From Herbiconiux solani NBRC 106740 (GTDB lineage: Bacteria > Actinomycetota > Actinomycetes > Actinomycetales > Microbacteriaceae): a stretch of 64,000 nt of DNA. This document shows positions 9,184-17,901 of this stretch, in pieces. The DNA lies in assembly GCF_001571005.1 (NCBI RefSeq), contig NZ_BCST01000010.1, positions 44,477 through 108,476 on the forward strand, in the 5' to 3' direction. The stretch's first letter is position 1; every line of letters starts with the position of its first letter. The notes below the pieces were generated by a model. That model was not told the DNA's origin. It did no database searches and saw nothing but the letters and a program-made list of their open reading frames with translations. Position numbers and translations under genes: made by a program.

Positions 9184-11874
9184 CTACTCCTCCGAGCCGC
9201 TCGGTCCCGCATCCGCCGCGTGGCGACGGCGACGGGTGATCAGGACGGCTCCGCCGCCCAGCACCAGCAGCGCGACCACGATCGCGAGCGGGATCATCAC
9301 CGTGGCTCCGGTCGACGCGAGGTCGCCCGTGGCCGATCCCGATCCGGTGCCCGTGCCCGCCGGGGCGGACGTGGCGCTCGGGCTCGGGGTGCCCGTCGGG
9401 GACGGGGTGGCGGTGGGCGTCGGCACGGCGGCCGGCACGACCTCGATCGTCACGCTCGCCGACACGTCACGGAGCGTTCCCGTGATCACGTGCGGGCTGG
9501 CGTGCGGGAAACGCACGGTGGCGCCCTCGATCACGTCGGTCGCGACCGAGCTCGAGAACGTCACCGCGGAGGTGACGTCGCCGAGCGATTCGCCGTCGGC
9601 GTCGAAGCCGGTCGCGGTCAGGGTGACCGAACCGCCCTGGTCGACGCTCAGCGCGCTCGCCGTGACCTGGAGGCTCCGCACCGCGTCCGCGACGGTCGAC
9701 CAGAGCGCGTACACGGTGGTGTCCGCGGTGATCGGGGTCGCGAAGTCGAACGGGACCGTCCGGGCCTCGTCGGCGAACCAGCCCTGGAAGACGAAGCCCG
9801 CCTCGGCCGGCTCGGCCGGTTCGGTCGCGGTGCCGTCGTAGACGACCGTCTGCGGGGCGATCGCCGTGCCGTGTCCGCCGAGGTCGAAGGCGACGGTCGA
9901 GGGGTCGGGCACGCCGAGGCCGCCCGCGGCGACGGCGGCAGCCGTGCCGCCGACCACCGGGAGGGTGATCGAGCTGACGGTGGTGTCGAGCGAGACGGTC
10001 GCGCTCGGCGACCCGGCCACGAAGCCCGAGAGGTTCGTGGTCAGCACGACGCCGATGCGGTGACCCGCCTCGAAGACGTGGTCGTACGGCTCGAGCGGCC
10101 AGCTGAACGTGTACGGCTGGCCGGGCACGACCGGCGTGGCCTGCCCCTCGATCAGGGAGTCGCGGTTCGACGAGTCGAGGGCGCCGCGGGCGACGCGCCA
10201 CTGCTCCACGGTGGACGAGCGGCGCTCGACCTCGAGGTAGCACGCGTTGTCGCTCGCGCTCTGCTCTCCCCAGCACGAACGCACCGCGGTGTTCACGACG
10301 CCGTCACCGGGGCTCCGCGGGATGCGGGTCGCGGTTCCGTAGTCGACCAGCAGTGCGCCGAGGTTCGACTGGTCCTGGCTGAGCGACGCCGTGAGGTCGA
10401 TCATCGCCTGGCCCGACACGTGCAGCGGCTCCGTGAGCGGCTGCGAGAGGAACGACAGGCGCGAGGCCTGCTGACCCTCGGGTGCGGTCATCAGCGTGTT
10501 CTCGTTCGGCGAGTTCGCCGGGCCCGTGAAGCTCACGGTCGGGAGCCCCGTGCTGTCCTGCAGCTGCAGGGTGCCGGCGGAACCCGCCGTCGTGGCCGCG
10601 AGCTTCAGCTCGACGTCCTCGGTGCCGGGGACGGGCCAGCTGGTGTAGTCCTCGTAGACGCCGGGCTCCATGGTCTCCACGGTCGCCATCGGCTCATCCA
10701 TGATGCCGTTGGGCACGCCCTGCAGCCAGTAGTCGAACCAGTGGTGCAGCGTCTGCACCCACTCGGCGCGGTTGTAGTCGAACGGGTCGACGTGACCGAG
10801 TCGGGCCAGCCAGATCTTGCGCGGCACGTTCTGCTCGCCGAGCTCGGTCCAGTAGTCGCCGAGCTGGCTCATCCGCACGTTGTCGTCGTTCAGGCCGTGC
10901 ACGGCGAAGACCGAGGCCTTCACGTCGCCGACGTCGGTGCGGTAGTCGCGCGCCGCCCAGAAGTCGTTGATGTCACCGGTGGCGTCCCCGTCGACGAGGT
11001 TCATCGCATCCCGGGTCGGGGCGCAGAGCGCGCGCCGGTCGGGGTTCGTGACCGTGTTCGACAGGCTGGCCGGGTAGTGCGTGTTGTGGCGGATGCCGCC
11101 GGTGCGGGAGTAGCCGTACCAGTTCGAGATGGCCGAGATCGGGACGATGGTCGTCAGGCCCTCGACGCCCGTGGCGGCCACACCGTTGGCCAGCGTGCCG
11201 TCGTAGGACTTGCCGATCATGCCGGCCTTGCCGTTGTGCCAGTCGGCGGTCACCGCGGCGCCGGAGTTGTCGTAGCCCGCGACCCGGCCCTGCAGCCAGT
11301 CGATGACGACCTTCATGCTCGCGATGTCGCCGGGGCCGCCCTGCATCGGGCACCCGGTGGAGTAGCCCGTGCCATCCATCTCGGCGAGGATCACGGCGTA
11401 GCCGCGGGGCACGAAGTAGTTGTCGTAGAACAGCGGCCAGACGTCGTTGATGCCGTCGCCGTCCGTGTCGGCGATCAGCTGCGACTCGTTGCCACGGCCG
11501 ACCGTGGTGTAGTACGGGCTGGCGTCGATGATCGCCGGCACCTTGAGGCCCGCCTCGGAGGCGGCGGGGCGGATGATCTCGATCGAGGTGACGTCGTCGA
11601 CGCCGTCACCGTCCTGATCGACACCCGCGACGGGGATCTTGATGTGCTCACGCACGGCGTCGGCGTAGCCGAAGACCGGGGCGGTCTCGCCGTCGACGAT
11701 GCTGATCTCGTCGACACCCGGTGCCGCGAAGGCGGCGGCCGGAGCGAAGACGGGGGAGAGGGCGAGTGCGGTGGCCGCGACGACGGCTCCACCGAGGCGA
11801 CCGAATCGCCCGGGCCTGTATCGACCCCGCCTGGGATGGGAATCGGACTGTGTGCTGTTCTTCAACGAAGGCAT
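9184..11874 (-). CDS. secreted CocE/NonD-type X-Pro dipeptidyl-peptidase-like hydrolase, wall-anchored
   Basis: An 896-residue exported enzyme. A signal peptide (basic N-terminus, hydrophobic run, AAAFAAPG cleavage region) is followed by an alpha/beta hydrolase of the X-Pro dipeptidyl-peptidase/CocE class with the nucleophile motif GKSYDG (Ser near 220), a candidate Asp in HGLNDDNVR (near 327) and His in LGHVDPF (near 360), and a jelly-roll C-terminal domain. Near 690-720 is an InlB-type repeat (FQGWF...TTVYALW), then an Ig-like domain and a Pro/Thr-rich stalk. The C-terminus carries LASTG (about 852-856), a hydrophobic segment and an RRRR tail: a class E sortase signal (LAxTG). It probably cleaves peptides or esters at the cell surface. 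No sortase gene is in this window. Confidence 0.85.
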   Translation of the reverse strand: MPSLKNSTQSDSHPRRGRYRPGRFGRLGGAVVAATALALSPVFAPAAAFAAPGVDEISIVDGETAPVFGYADAVREHIKIPVAGVDQDGDGVDDVTSIEIIRPAASEAGLKVPAIIDASPYYTTVGRGNESQLIADTDGDGINDVWPLFYDNYFVPRGYAVILAEMDGTGYSTGCPMQGGPGDIASMKVVIDWLQGRVAGYDNSGAAVTADWHNGKAGMIGKSYDGTLANGVAATGVEGLTTIVPISAISNWYGYSRTGGIRHNTHYPASLSNTVTNPDRRALCAPTRDAMNLVDGDATGDINDFWAARDYRTDVGDVKASVFAVHGLNDDNVRMSQLGDYWTELGEQNVPRKIWLARLGHVDPFDYNRAEWVQTLHHWFDYWLQGVPNGIMDEPMATVETMEPGVYEDYTSWPVPGTEDVELKLAATTAGSAGTLQLQDSTGLPTVSFTGPANSPNENTLMTAPEGQQASRLSFLSQPLTEPLHVSGQAMIDLTASLSQDQSNLGALLVDYGTATRIPRSPGDGVVNTAVRSCWGEQSASDNACYLEVERRSSTVEQWRVARGALDSSNRDSLIEGQATPVVPGQPYTFSWPLEPYDHVFEAGHRIGVVLTTNLSGFVAGSPSATVSLDTTVSSITLPVVGGTAAAVAAGGLGVPDPSTVAFDLGGHGTAIAPQTVVYDGTATEPAEPAEAGFVFQGWFADEARTVPFDFATPITADTTVYALWSTVADAVRSLQVTASALSVDQGGSVTLTATGFDADGESLGDVTSAVTFSSSVATDVIEGATVRFPHASPHVITGTLRDVSASVTIEVVPAAVPTPTATPSPTGTPSPSATSAPAGTGTGSGSATGDLASTGATVMIPLAIVVALLVLGGGAVLITRRRRHAADAGPSGSEE

Positions 11875-11910
11875 GCCTTATGCCTATCGGTTCATCTACA
11901 GGCATTCATA

Positions 11911-11924
11911 GTGAATTGATTCAC
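11911..11924. promoter_or_regulatory. palindromic operator candidate upstream of the secreted hydrolase
   Basis: GTGAATTGATTCAC is a palindrome with 6-bp arms in an unusually AT-rich stretch 37 bp before the hydrolase start; further GTGAAC/GTTCAC and GCATTCAT half-sites flank it. The regulator is unknown. Confidence 0.45.
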
Positions 11925-11986
11925 AGTTCACATGCTTTTAACAATTTCACGTCGGGACCGCGAAGGAGAACCCGGTGAGAGAAGCG

Positions 11987-12029
11987 GTGTACGGCCCGGC
12001 CTGAACCCGAAACAGACGGGGCCGTACAC
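11987..12029. terminator. 11-bp stem hairpin upstream of the hydrolase
   Basis: GTGTACGGCCC (11987-11997) pairs perfectly with GGGCCGTACAC (12019-12029). It lies downstream of the GtrA terminator and could be a second terminator or a leader structure. Confidence 0.5.
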
Positions 12030-12057
12030 GGCATGAAGTGAGGCTAGCCAAAAAGCG

Positions 12058-12083
12058 TTGAGACTCCAACTCCCAAGTCTCAA
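12058..12083 (-). terminator. intrinsic terminator of the VanZ-GtrA operon
   Basis: On the minus strand TTGAGACT and AGTCTCAA form an 8-bp stem followed closely by CGCTTTTTGG, a T5 run. It lies 25 bp past the GtrA stop codon. Confidence 0.75.
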
Positions 12084-12108
12084 GCGACCCGGGCGGGCGG
12101 GATCCGGC

Positions 12109-12669
12109 CTAGTCGGCGGCGGGGCGCGAGGCCTGTGCGGCCGTGCTGGCGGTCGCGGTGGAGACCGCGGCGAGGCCCTTCGCAGCGGCGACCGCCGCGG
12201 CGGCGGCCGGCGTGGTGACGCGGGCCTTGGGGAAGACGAAGCGGTTCATCGCCCAATAGCGGAAGGCCATGGCGATCAGGGTTCCGAGGATGGCGCCGCT
12301 CGCGAAGTCGGCGATCTCCTGCGTGAGGAGCGAGACGTTCGGTGTCGCGAGACCGAAGAAGTACCGCGAGACGTACAGCGGAGCCGAGTTCAGGCCGATA
12401 CCGATCAGGCTGACCGCGGCGAAGAGCAGCATCTCGTGCCAGGTGCGCAGCTCGCCCCGGTCGTCGAAGGACCACTTCTTGTTCATCCAGTAGGAGAAGA
12501 TCGTGGCCACGATGGTGCCGATCGCCAGCGCCGTGACGGGCTGATCGGGGATGACGAAGATCTTCAACCCGTAGTTGATGACCATCGTGATGACGAAGGA
12601 AGCCCCGCCGATGATCAGGAATCTGATCAGCGAAGGGTTCGCTGTCACCACTCGGAATACTGAACGCAC
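12109..12669 (-). CDS. GtrA-family membrane protein
   Basis: About 186 residues with four transmembrane segments and the GtrA signature (LIRFLIIGGASFVITMVINYGL near the start; SYWMNKKWSFDDRGE between TM2 and TM3; AMNRFVF at the end of TM4; quoted in pieces). GtrA proteins are thought to flip lipid-linked sugars or to accompany cell-surface glycosyltransferases. I use GTG 12669, shortly after the VanZ stop, because the longer open frame upstream is the VanZ shadow. The Ala-rich C-terminal tail is probably disordered. Confidence 0.82.
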   Translation of the reverse strand: MRSVFRVVTANPSLIRFLIIGGASFVITMVINYGLKIFVIPDQPVTALAIGTIVATIFSYWMNKKWSFDDRGELRTWHEMLLFAAVSLIGIGLNSAPLYVSRYFFGLATPNVSLLTQEIADFASGAILGTLIAMAFRYWAMNRFVFPKARVTTPAAAAAVAAAKGLAAVSTATASTAAQASRPAAD

Positions 12670-12692
12670 TTCACCACCGTATCCCCGGTCGG

Positions 12693-13292
12693 CTAGGAAC
12701 TCGCTGAATGCCCGATCCGTGATGAATTCGATATCCGGAGGATCCGGCGAGCGACGAGGGCGCCCACGAGCGTGCCGAGCGTGTTCGCGATGACGTCGTC
12801 GACCGTGCCGTACCGTCCGGCGATGAAGAAGAACTGCAGGGTCTCGATCAGGCCCGACGCGGCGAACCCGGCCAGGATGATCCATCCCCAGCGCCCGCGG
12901 CCGAGCACGACACCGCCCAGCAGCCCCAGAGGCACGAACATCACGACGTTCGCCAGGAACTCGACCTGCGGATAGCCCAGGAAGACCAGCAGCCTCCGGT
13001 CGTGCAGGGCCTTCAGCACGTGTTTCAGCCACTCGCCCTGGCTGCCGGCGTCGACCGGTGTGGGCCAGGCGACGATCACGAGGACCACGACAGCGTAGAC
13101 CGCCAGCAGCACGGCGGCGGCCAGGCGCAGTCGGGCGGGGCGCAGGCGGCCGGGGCTCGGGCGGGGCGTGCGCGGGCCGGGTTCGCGCGGGCCGGCCGGG
13201 GCGGTCAGGACGGCTCCGTCGAGAGGTCGACGACCGCGGAGATCAGGCCGTCCGCGTCGCGGGCGCCGAGCCCGGTCAGCAGCTTCCGCCAC
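12693..13292 (-). CDS. VanZ-family membrane protein
   Basis: The core (from about residue 55) has four hydrophobic segments and the VanZ pattern: WPTPVD, the FLANVVMFVPLGLLGG segment and ETLQFFFIAGRYGTVDDVIANTLG, which contains the conserved polar helix end. The only good in-frame start is GTG 13292, which gives an Arg/Pro-rich cytoplasmic extension and an 88-bp overlap with the TetR gene; a non-ATG/GTG start nearer 13200 is possible. VanZ proteins are associated with low-level glycopeptide tolerance, but most members are uncharacterised. It is followed within 24 bp by GtrA. Confidence 0.75.
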   Translation of the reverse strand: MAEAADRARRPRRGRPDLRGRRPLDGAVLTAPAGPREPGPRTPRPSPGRLRPARLRLAAAVLLAVYAVVVLVIVAWPTPVDAGSQGEWLKHVLKALHDRRLLVFLGYPQVEFLANVVMFVPLGLLGGVVLGRGRWGWIILAGFAASGLIETLQFFFIAGRYGTVDDVIANTLGTLVGALVARRILRISNSSRIGHSASS

Positions 13293-13849
13293 ATCTGAGG
13301 CAGCTCGACGCGCAGGTCGACGGGGCGCAGGCCCTGGTTGTCGGCCTCGTAGACGCCGAAGCTCGTGCTGGTGATCATGTCGGCCACCTCCTGGACGGAG
13401 GAGGAGGGCGGCAGCTGGCCCGAGGCGACCGCCTCCTCGACCTCGCCGCGGATGAACGCGGTCCAGTCGAAGGGCGGCTCCGGGAGGTCGATGCCCCGCC
13501 GGGTGCGCTCGAGCAGCAGTCGCACGGTGGCGCCGCCGTACGGGCCCGAGCGGGTGTCGAGCGCGGTGGTCAGCAGGAGGCTGAGCAGTCGCGGCAGGCC
13601 GGCCGGCGCCTGCGCCAGGGCGGCGGCGTGGAAGCGCTCCCAGACCGCGAACTGCTCCTCGACGATCGCGCAGGCCATCTCGTCCTTGGAACGGAACTGG
13701 TAGTAGCTGAGCGCCGACTTGGGCCGGCCCATCCGCGCCGCGATGCTCGAGAAGGTGGCGGCGGCGAAGCCCTGCGTCGCGAACTCGGTCGCGGCGGCGT
13801 GGAGGATGGCGGAGCGGGTCTCCGCCTTCTGCTGCTGGCGCGTGGGCAT
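13205..13849 (-). CDS. TetR-family regulator, butyrolactone-receptor-like
   Basis: I start at ATG 13849 (MPTRQQQKAETRSAI); the longer frame would run through a terminator. The DNA-binding part (FATQGFAAATFSSIAARMG then PKSALSYYQFRSKDEM, about residues 22-58) resembles the ScbR/ArpA autoregulator receptor subgroup. The rest is a helical ligand domain of normal size (214 residues total). It overlaps the VanZ gene start. Whether it senses a butyrolactone is not determinable; no butyrolactone synthase is nearby. Confidence 0.8.
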   Translation of the reverse strand: MPTRQQQKAETRSAILHAAATEFATQGFAAATFSSIAARMGRPKSALSYYQFRSKDEMACAIVEEQFAVWERFHAAALAQAPAGLPRLLSLLLTTALDTRSGPYGGATVRLLLERTRRGIDLPEPPFDWTAFIRGEVEEAVASGQLPPSSSVQEVADMITSTSFGVYEADNQGLRPVDLRVELPQMWRKLLTGLGARDADGLISAVVDLSTEPS

Positions 13850-13903
13850 GGCGTCAGCGTAGTGCCGGCGGTCCCCGGCACCTGGGAGTCGCGAGGGAAA
13901 GGG

Positions 13904-13946
13904 GAAGGCCCGCTCCCCGGTGTGGGGAACCGGGGAGCGGGCCTTC
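13904..13946 (-). terminator. strong terminator of the cell-wall hydrolase gene
   Basis: A 17-bp perfect stem (13904-13920 with 13930-13946) and 9-nt loop, followed on the minus strand by TTCCCCTTTCCC. It separates the 13980 gene from the TetR gene and supports the shorter TetR start. Confidence 0.85.
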
Positions 13947-13979
13947 GTCATGTCGTCCAGCCGATCGGCGGGGCGGGGC

Positions 13980-16900
13980 TCAGCCTGCGGTGCAGGGGGT
14001 GAGGTCCTCGACGGCCTCGGTCAGGGTCGCGACCCCGCCGAGGAGGGTGACCTGGCGGGCGCCGAGCGCGGTGATCTGCGCCAGGGTCTCGGCCGGGACG
14101 CACCCGGACGGGACCGTGAACAGCGGAGCACCCAGCTTCGGAGCCAGCGCCGACCCGGCGAGCGCATCCGGGAACTTCTCACCCGTCGCCAGGAGGACCC
14201 GGTCGGCCGAGGTGAAGAAGTGCGCGTTGATCGCCCGCGACGACGCGTACCGGTCCGCACCCGACAGACGCTCGGTGGTCGCGATACCGGCCGCGGCGGT
14301 CTGGATGCCGGCTGAGACCGACCCCTCACCACCGGCGATCACGATGTCGGTCACCTTCAGCTCCTTCAGCAGGTCGGTGGTGGCCGCATCCAGAGCGGAT
14401 GCGGTGCCGTCGACCAGGATCACCGGACCCTGACCGGCGATCGCCGAACCCGCCGACAGTGCGTCGGGGAAGTTCGACCCCGCCGCCAGCACCGCGGTGC
14501 TCGCGCCCGGCTCCGCGCCGGACCCGGTGCCGAACGCCGACTCCGCGATCGCTCGCGAGGTCGCGTAGCGGTCGGTGCCCTGCAGGCGCTCGACCGGGGC
14601 GATCTTCGCCAGCTCCGCCTCGACGGCCGGGCTGATGGTGTTCGGCCCGCCCACGATCACGATGGAGGACGCCTTGAGGCGTCCGATCTCATCCGAGACC
14701 GCGCTCGAGACCGAGCCGGCCTGGGTGAGCAGGATCGGCGCACCGGCGACCGCGGCGGCGGGCGCCGCCGACAGCGCATCCGGGAACGACTCGCCCGACG
14801 CGACGAAGACGGTCTTCGCGCCCTCGGGGAAGCCGGCCATGGATGCGGCCACGGAGGCCTCGTACCGGTCCGCGCCCGCGATCCGGTCGACCGGGATGGT
14901 CACCTGGAGCGCGGCCGTGGCCGTGAACGCCGACCCGGCGCCGACGGCCGTGAGGGCCGCCTCGCCGAAGGCCGCATCCGCGGGGACGGTGGCCGTGAAC
15001 GACACCGAGCCGTCGGTGCTGACCACGGGGGCGGCGACGGATGCACCGGCGAGGGTCAGCGAGACCGACTCGCCGCTCCGGAACCCGGACCCCGTGACGG
15101 TGATCGTGTCACCCGGGTGCGCGGTCGCCGACGACAGGGTCAGCGTGCCCGGGGCGGCGAGCGCCTCGGCACAGGCGTCGCCCTGCGTGCCGACCGGAGG
15201 CAGCGGGGTGCCGGGCTGGCCGCCCGTGACCACACCGTCGTCCTCGCGGACCAGGATGCTGCCGAAGGCCTCGCCGAGGGTCGCACCCTGCTGGGTGTTC
15301 GACACGTTGGTGATGTAGCTCGCCGACGCGGCGGAACCCGCGGTCGAGTCGCCCTGCACCGCGACGGTGACCGGCTTGCAGATCTCGCCGACCGCGAAGT
15401 CGACCTGCTGCATGGCCGAGAGCACCTTGCTCGAGCCGTTCGGGGCGATCGCGCTGACGTACACCGTGGTGGGCACCTCGGCGGGGCGGGAGAGCACGAC
15501 CGGGAGATCGGCGTAGCTGACACCGGCGCCCTCCTCGACCTTGACGTCGGTCATCGAGACGAACGGTCGGGTCGAGAGCTCGGGCGTACCGAGCGTGACC
15601 GGCTTCAGCAGGCTGAGGTCGGAGAGCAGCACGCCGCCGGCCGCCCGGGGCGCGGTGAGGCGCACCTGCTGCACGGTGGTGATGTCGACGCCCGTGAAGG
15701 CGGTCGTCGGGATCTCGATCTGCTGCAGCAGCACCTTGCGGAGCGGGTCGACCGAACCCGGCAGCACCCGGAGGGCGTCGCCGAAGCTCGAGGCGGTGAC
15801 GGAGGCCGTGCCCCCCTTGGAGTCGACGACGGTCACCGTGAGGTCGGTGCTGCCACCGACCGCGACCGAGTCATCCGGAGAGACCCGGAACGACAGGCTC
15901 TCGTGAGCGCTGAAGTCCGAGGCCGCGGCCGGGACCGGGATGCGGAGCTGACCGGCTGCCGCAGTGGCCGAGGCCGGAGCGGTGTAGGTGAAGTGCAGCG
16001 ACGGGGTCGACGGCACCGAGGTCGCACGGCCGTTGCCGTACGGGGTGCTGAGGAAGCCGTAGTCCGGCGCCTGGGCGAAGCCGAGCTTCGTCACGCAGTA
16101 CGGCAGCGTCGACGGCACGTCTAGCGGGCTCATGCTGACGCACGCCTGGTAGGTGCCGGCGCCGGTCGCCTGGATGGTCTGGTCGGGAGCCGTGAACAGG
16201 TTGATGTCCGTGCGGTCGCTCGGGGCATGCGTGGCGGAGACGCGCACGTCGGCCTTCGAACCGGCCGAGGCGGGCTTCGCATCCGAACCGTCGAACATCG
16301 GCATGAACTCGTCGTCGCCGCCCAGGGTCAGGCGGAACCACGCGGCGATGTAAGCGTTGCCGGCCTGGTACTGCTCGTCGCTGTTCAGGCGGGTGGTCGA
16401 GACGTTGGCGCCACAGGTCGGGTCGGTCTGACGGGAGTCCATGATGGACCAGTCGTCGCTCGTCGCGACCGGGTACTTGCCGGGGGTCCACGCGGTGTTG
16501 AAGAAGTTGTGGTTCGTCCCCATGATGAGCACCGAGGAGCGGAACACGTCGTCGCCGTAGGCGTGACGGGAGTCGTCGATGTACTTCTGGCCCATCTGGT
16601 CCTCGACGTCGCCGTCGCAGTAGGGGAGGACGACCGCGGTCGGGATGCCGGGCACCGTCATGCGGGTGTAGTCGGTCGGAGCGAGCGGGAGGACCGCCTT
16701 GATGCCGTAGGGCTCGCCCTGCTGCAGGTTGAGGAGGGCGGCACGCATGATGCCCTCACCGCCGCGGGAGTGGCCCATCAGGCCCACGTTGCCGAGGTCG
16801 AGGTGGCCCTTGAGCTCGGGGCTCAGGCCGTTGTCGACGCCCTCGTTCGCGGCGCGGAGCAGCGCGAGGTGATCCATCACGAGCTGGGCACGGGCGAGCG

Positions 16901-17735
16901 CACCGGTGTCGTCGGCGAGCGTGCCGTCGAGTGCGTTGATCGCGTTCGCCGAGATCGAGACGACGGCGTAGCCCTGCGACGCGAGGATCTGCGCCGCGTC
17001 GTTGTAGCCGAGGTAGCTGGCGACGTCGACCTGGTTCGGTCCGCAGGGCCAGGCGAGCGGGTTGCGCGTGCCGCCGGTGCAGGAGGTGTGCCGGCCGTGC
17101 AGGAAGACGACGACGGGAGCCTCGCCCGTCACGCCCTCCGGCATGAAGACGGCCGCGCGGATCTCGCCCTTCCGGTTGAAGCCGCGGATGTCCTCGGCCT
17201 CGTCACCGAGGTTGTAGTCCAGGCGCTTCACCGCGTAGCTGCCGGCCGCGGTCGGGTCGGCGGCGAGCACCGGGTTGACCAGCGTCGAGGGCAGCTGGGT
17301 GGCGAGCTGCTCGGCCGCGGAGCGGTCGACGTCGGCCGCGACGGCGGGGTCGCCCGAACCGAGCCAGCCCTGGTCGACGACGGTCGCGGTGGCCGCGGCC
17401 TCGTCGGGGGTCGTGACTGTCAGGGTCAGGCCGTCCAGCGACTCGGTCGCGGCGCCCAGCTCGACGCCGTCGGCCCACAGGGTCGGGACGTCGCTGCGCA
17501 CCTCGATCGGCTCGCTCAGGGTCTTCGTGACCTGGTAGCCGCCGGGCACCTCGGTGACCGTGAAGTCGTCACCGGCTGCGACGGGTGAGGCGATGGACAG
17601 GGCGGCGGCTGCTGACACCGCTGCGGGGGCCGCCGGGGCGGCGAACGCCGGAGCGCTCAGGAAGGCGGGAGTCACGGCGGCGACGACGGCCGTGAACACG
17701 GCTGCCGCCCTCCACCGCGGATGTGATGCGGACAC
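13980..17735 (-). CDS. secreted alpha/beta hydrolase with three cell-wall-binding (CWB2) repeats
   Basis: A 1251-residue exported multidomain protein. After a signal peptide ending near AFAAPAAP comes an alpha/beta hydrolase domain: VVVFLHGRHTSC (oxyanion region, about residue 210) and GHSRGGEG with the nucleophile Ser near 322. A Calx-beta-like domain follows (about 733-832, VEEGAGVSYADLPVVLSR), then an Ig/IPT-like domain with GDTITVTGSGFRSGE (about 870-945). The C-terminal 300 residues are three CWB2 (PF04122) repeats, each with RxxGxDRY and FPDALSA motifs, which bind the wall non-covalently. The substrate could be a surface ester or peptide. A 17-bp stem terminator follows. Confidence 0.86.
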   Translation of the reverse strand: MSASHPRWRAAAVFTAVVAAVTPAFLSAPAFAAPAAPAAVSAAAALSIASPVAAGDDFTVTEVPGGYQVTKTLSEPIEVRSDVPTLWADGVELGAATESLDGLTLTVTTPDEAAATATVVDQGWLGSGDPAVAADVDRSAAEQLATQLPSTLVNPVLAADPTAAGSYAVKRLDYNLGDEAEDIRGFNRKGEIRAAVFMPEGVTGEAPVVVFLHGRHTSCTGGTRNPLAWPCGPNQVDVASYLGYNDAAQILASQGYAVVSISANAINALDGTLADDTGALARAQLVMDHLALLRAANEGVDNGLSPELKGHLDLGNVGLMGHSRGGEGIMRAALLNLQQGEPYGIKAVLPLAPTDYTRMTVPGIPTAVVLPYCDGDVEDQMGQKYIDDSRHAYGDDVFRSSVLIMGTNHNFFNTAWTPGKYPVATSDDWSIMDSRQTDPTCGANVSTTRLNSDEQYQAGNAYIAAWFRLTLGGDDEFMPMFDGSDAKPASAGSKADVRVSATHAPSDRTDINLFTAPDQTIQATGAGTYQACVSMSPLDVPSTLPYCVTKLGFAQAPDYGFLSTPYGNGRATSVPSTPSLHFTYTAPASATAAAGQLRIPVPAAASDFSAHESLSFRVSPDDSVAVGGSTDLTVTVVDSKGGTASVTASSFGDALRVLPGSVDPLRKVLLQQIEIPTTAFTGVDITTVQQVRLTAPRAAGGVLLSDLSLLKPVTLGTPELSTRPFVSMTDVKVEEGAGVSYADLPVVLSRPAEVPTTVYVSAIAPNGSSKVLSAMQQVDFAVGEICKPVTVAVQGDSTAGSAASASYITNVSNTQQGATLGEAFGSILVREDDGVVTGGQPGTPLPPVGTQGDACAEALAAPGTLTLSSATAHPGDTITVTGSGFRSGESVSLTLAGASVAAPVVSTDGSVSFTATVPADAAFGEAALTAVGAGSAFTATAALQVTIPVDRIAGADRYEASVAASMAGFPEGAKTVFVASGESFPDALSAAPAAAVAGAPILLTQAGSVSSAVSDEIGRLKASSIVIVGGPNTISPAVEAELAKIAPVERLQGTDRYATSRAIAESAFGTGSGAEPGASTAVLAAGSNFPDALSAGSAIAGQGPVILVDGTASALDAATTDLLKELKVTDIVIAGGEGSVSAGIQTAAAGIATTERLSGADRYASSRAINAHFFTSADRVLLATGEKFPDALAGSALAPKLGAPLFTVPSGCVPAETLAQITALGARQVTLLGGVATLTEAVEDLTPCTAG

Positions 17736-17831
17736 AGGTCTCCTACTCGGTAAAAGGGGGGATCCTCAGCACGCTATCGGCGCGGGCGAGGCCGGAAGGC
17801 CCGCGAAATAGGATGGAAACACACTGTTTAC

Positions 17832-17843
17832 AGACGATCGTCT
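17832..17843. promoter_or_regulatory. 12-bp perfect palindrome AGACGATCGTCT
   Basis: Found between the divergent cell-wall hydrolase (start 17735) and sensor kinase (start 17902). The form is typical of a TetR-type operator core and lies next to the AT-rich TGTTTACA. Regulator unknown. Confidence 0.4.
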
Positions 17844-17901
17844 AACGAACGGCGACGGCCGGTCGTGACACACTTCTCGCAGGACCTCGGGGGGAGGGGA
17901 C

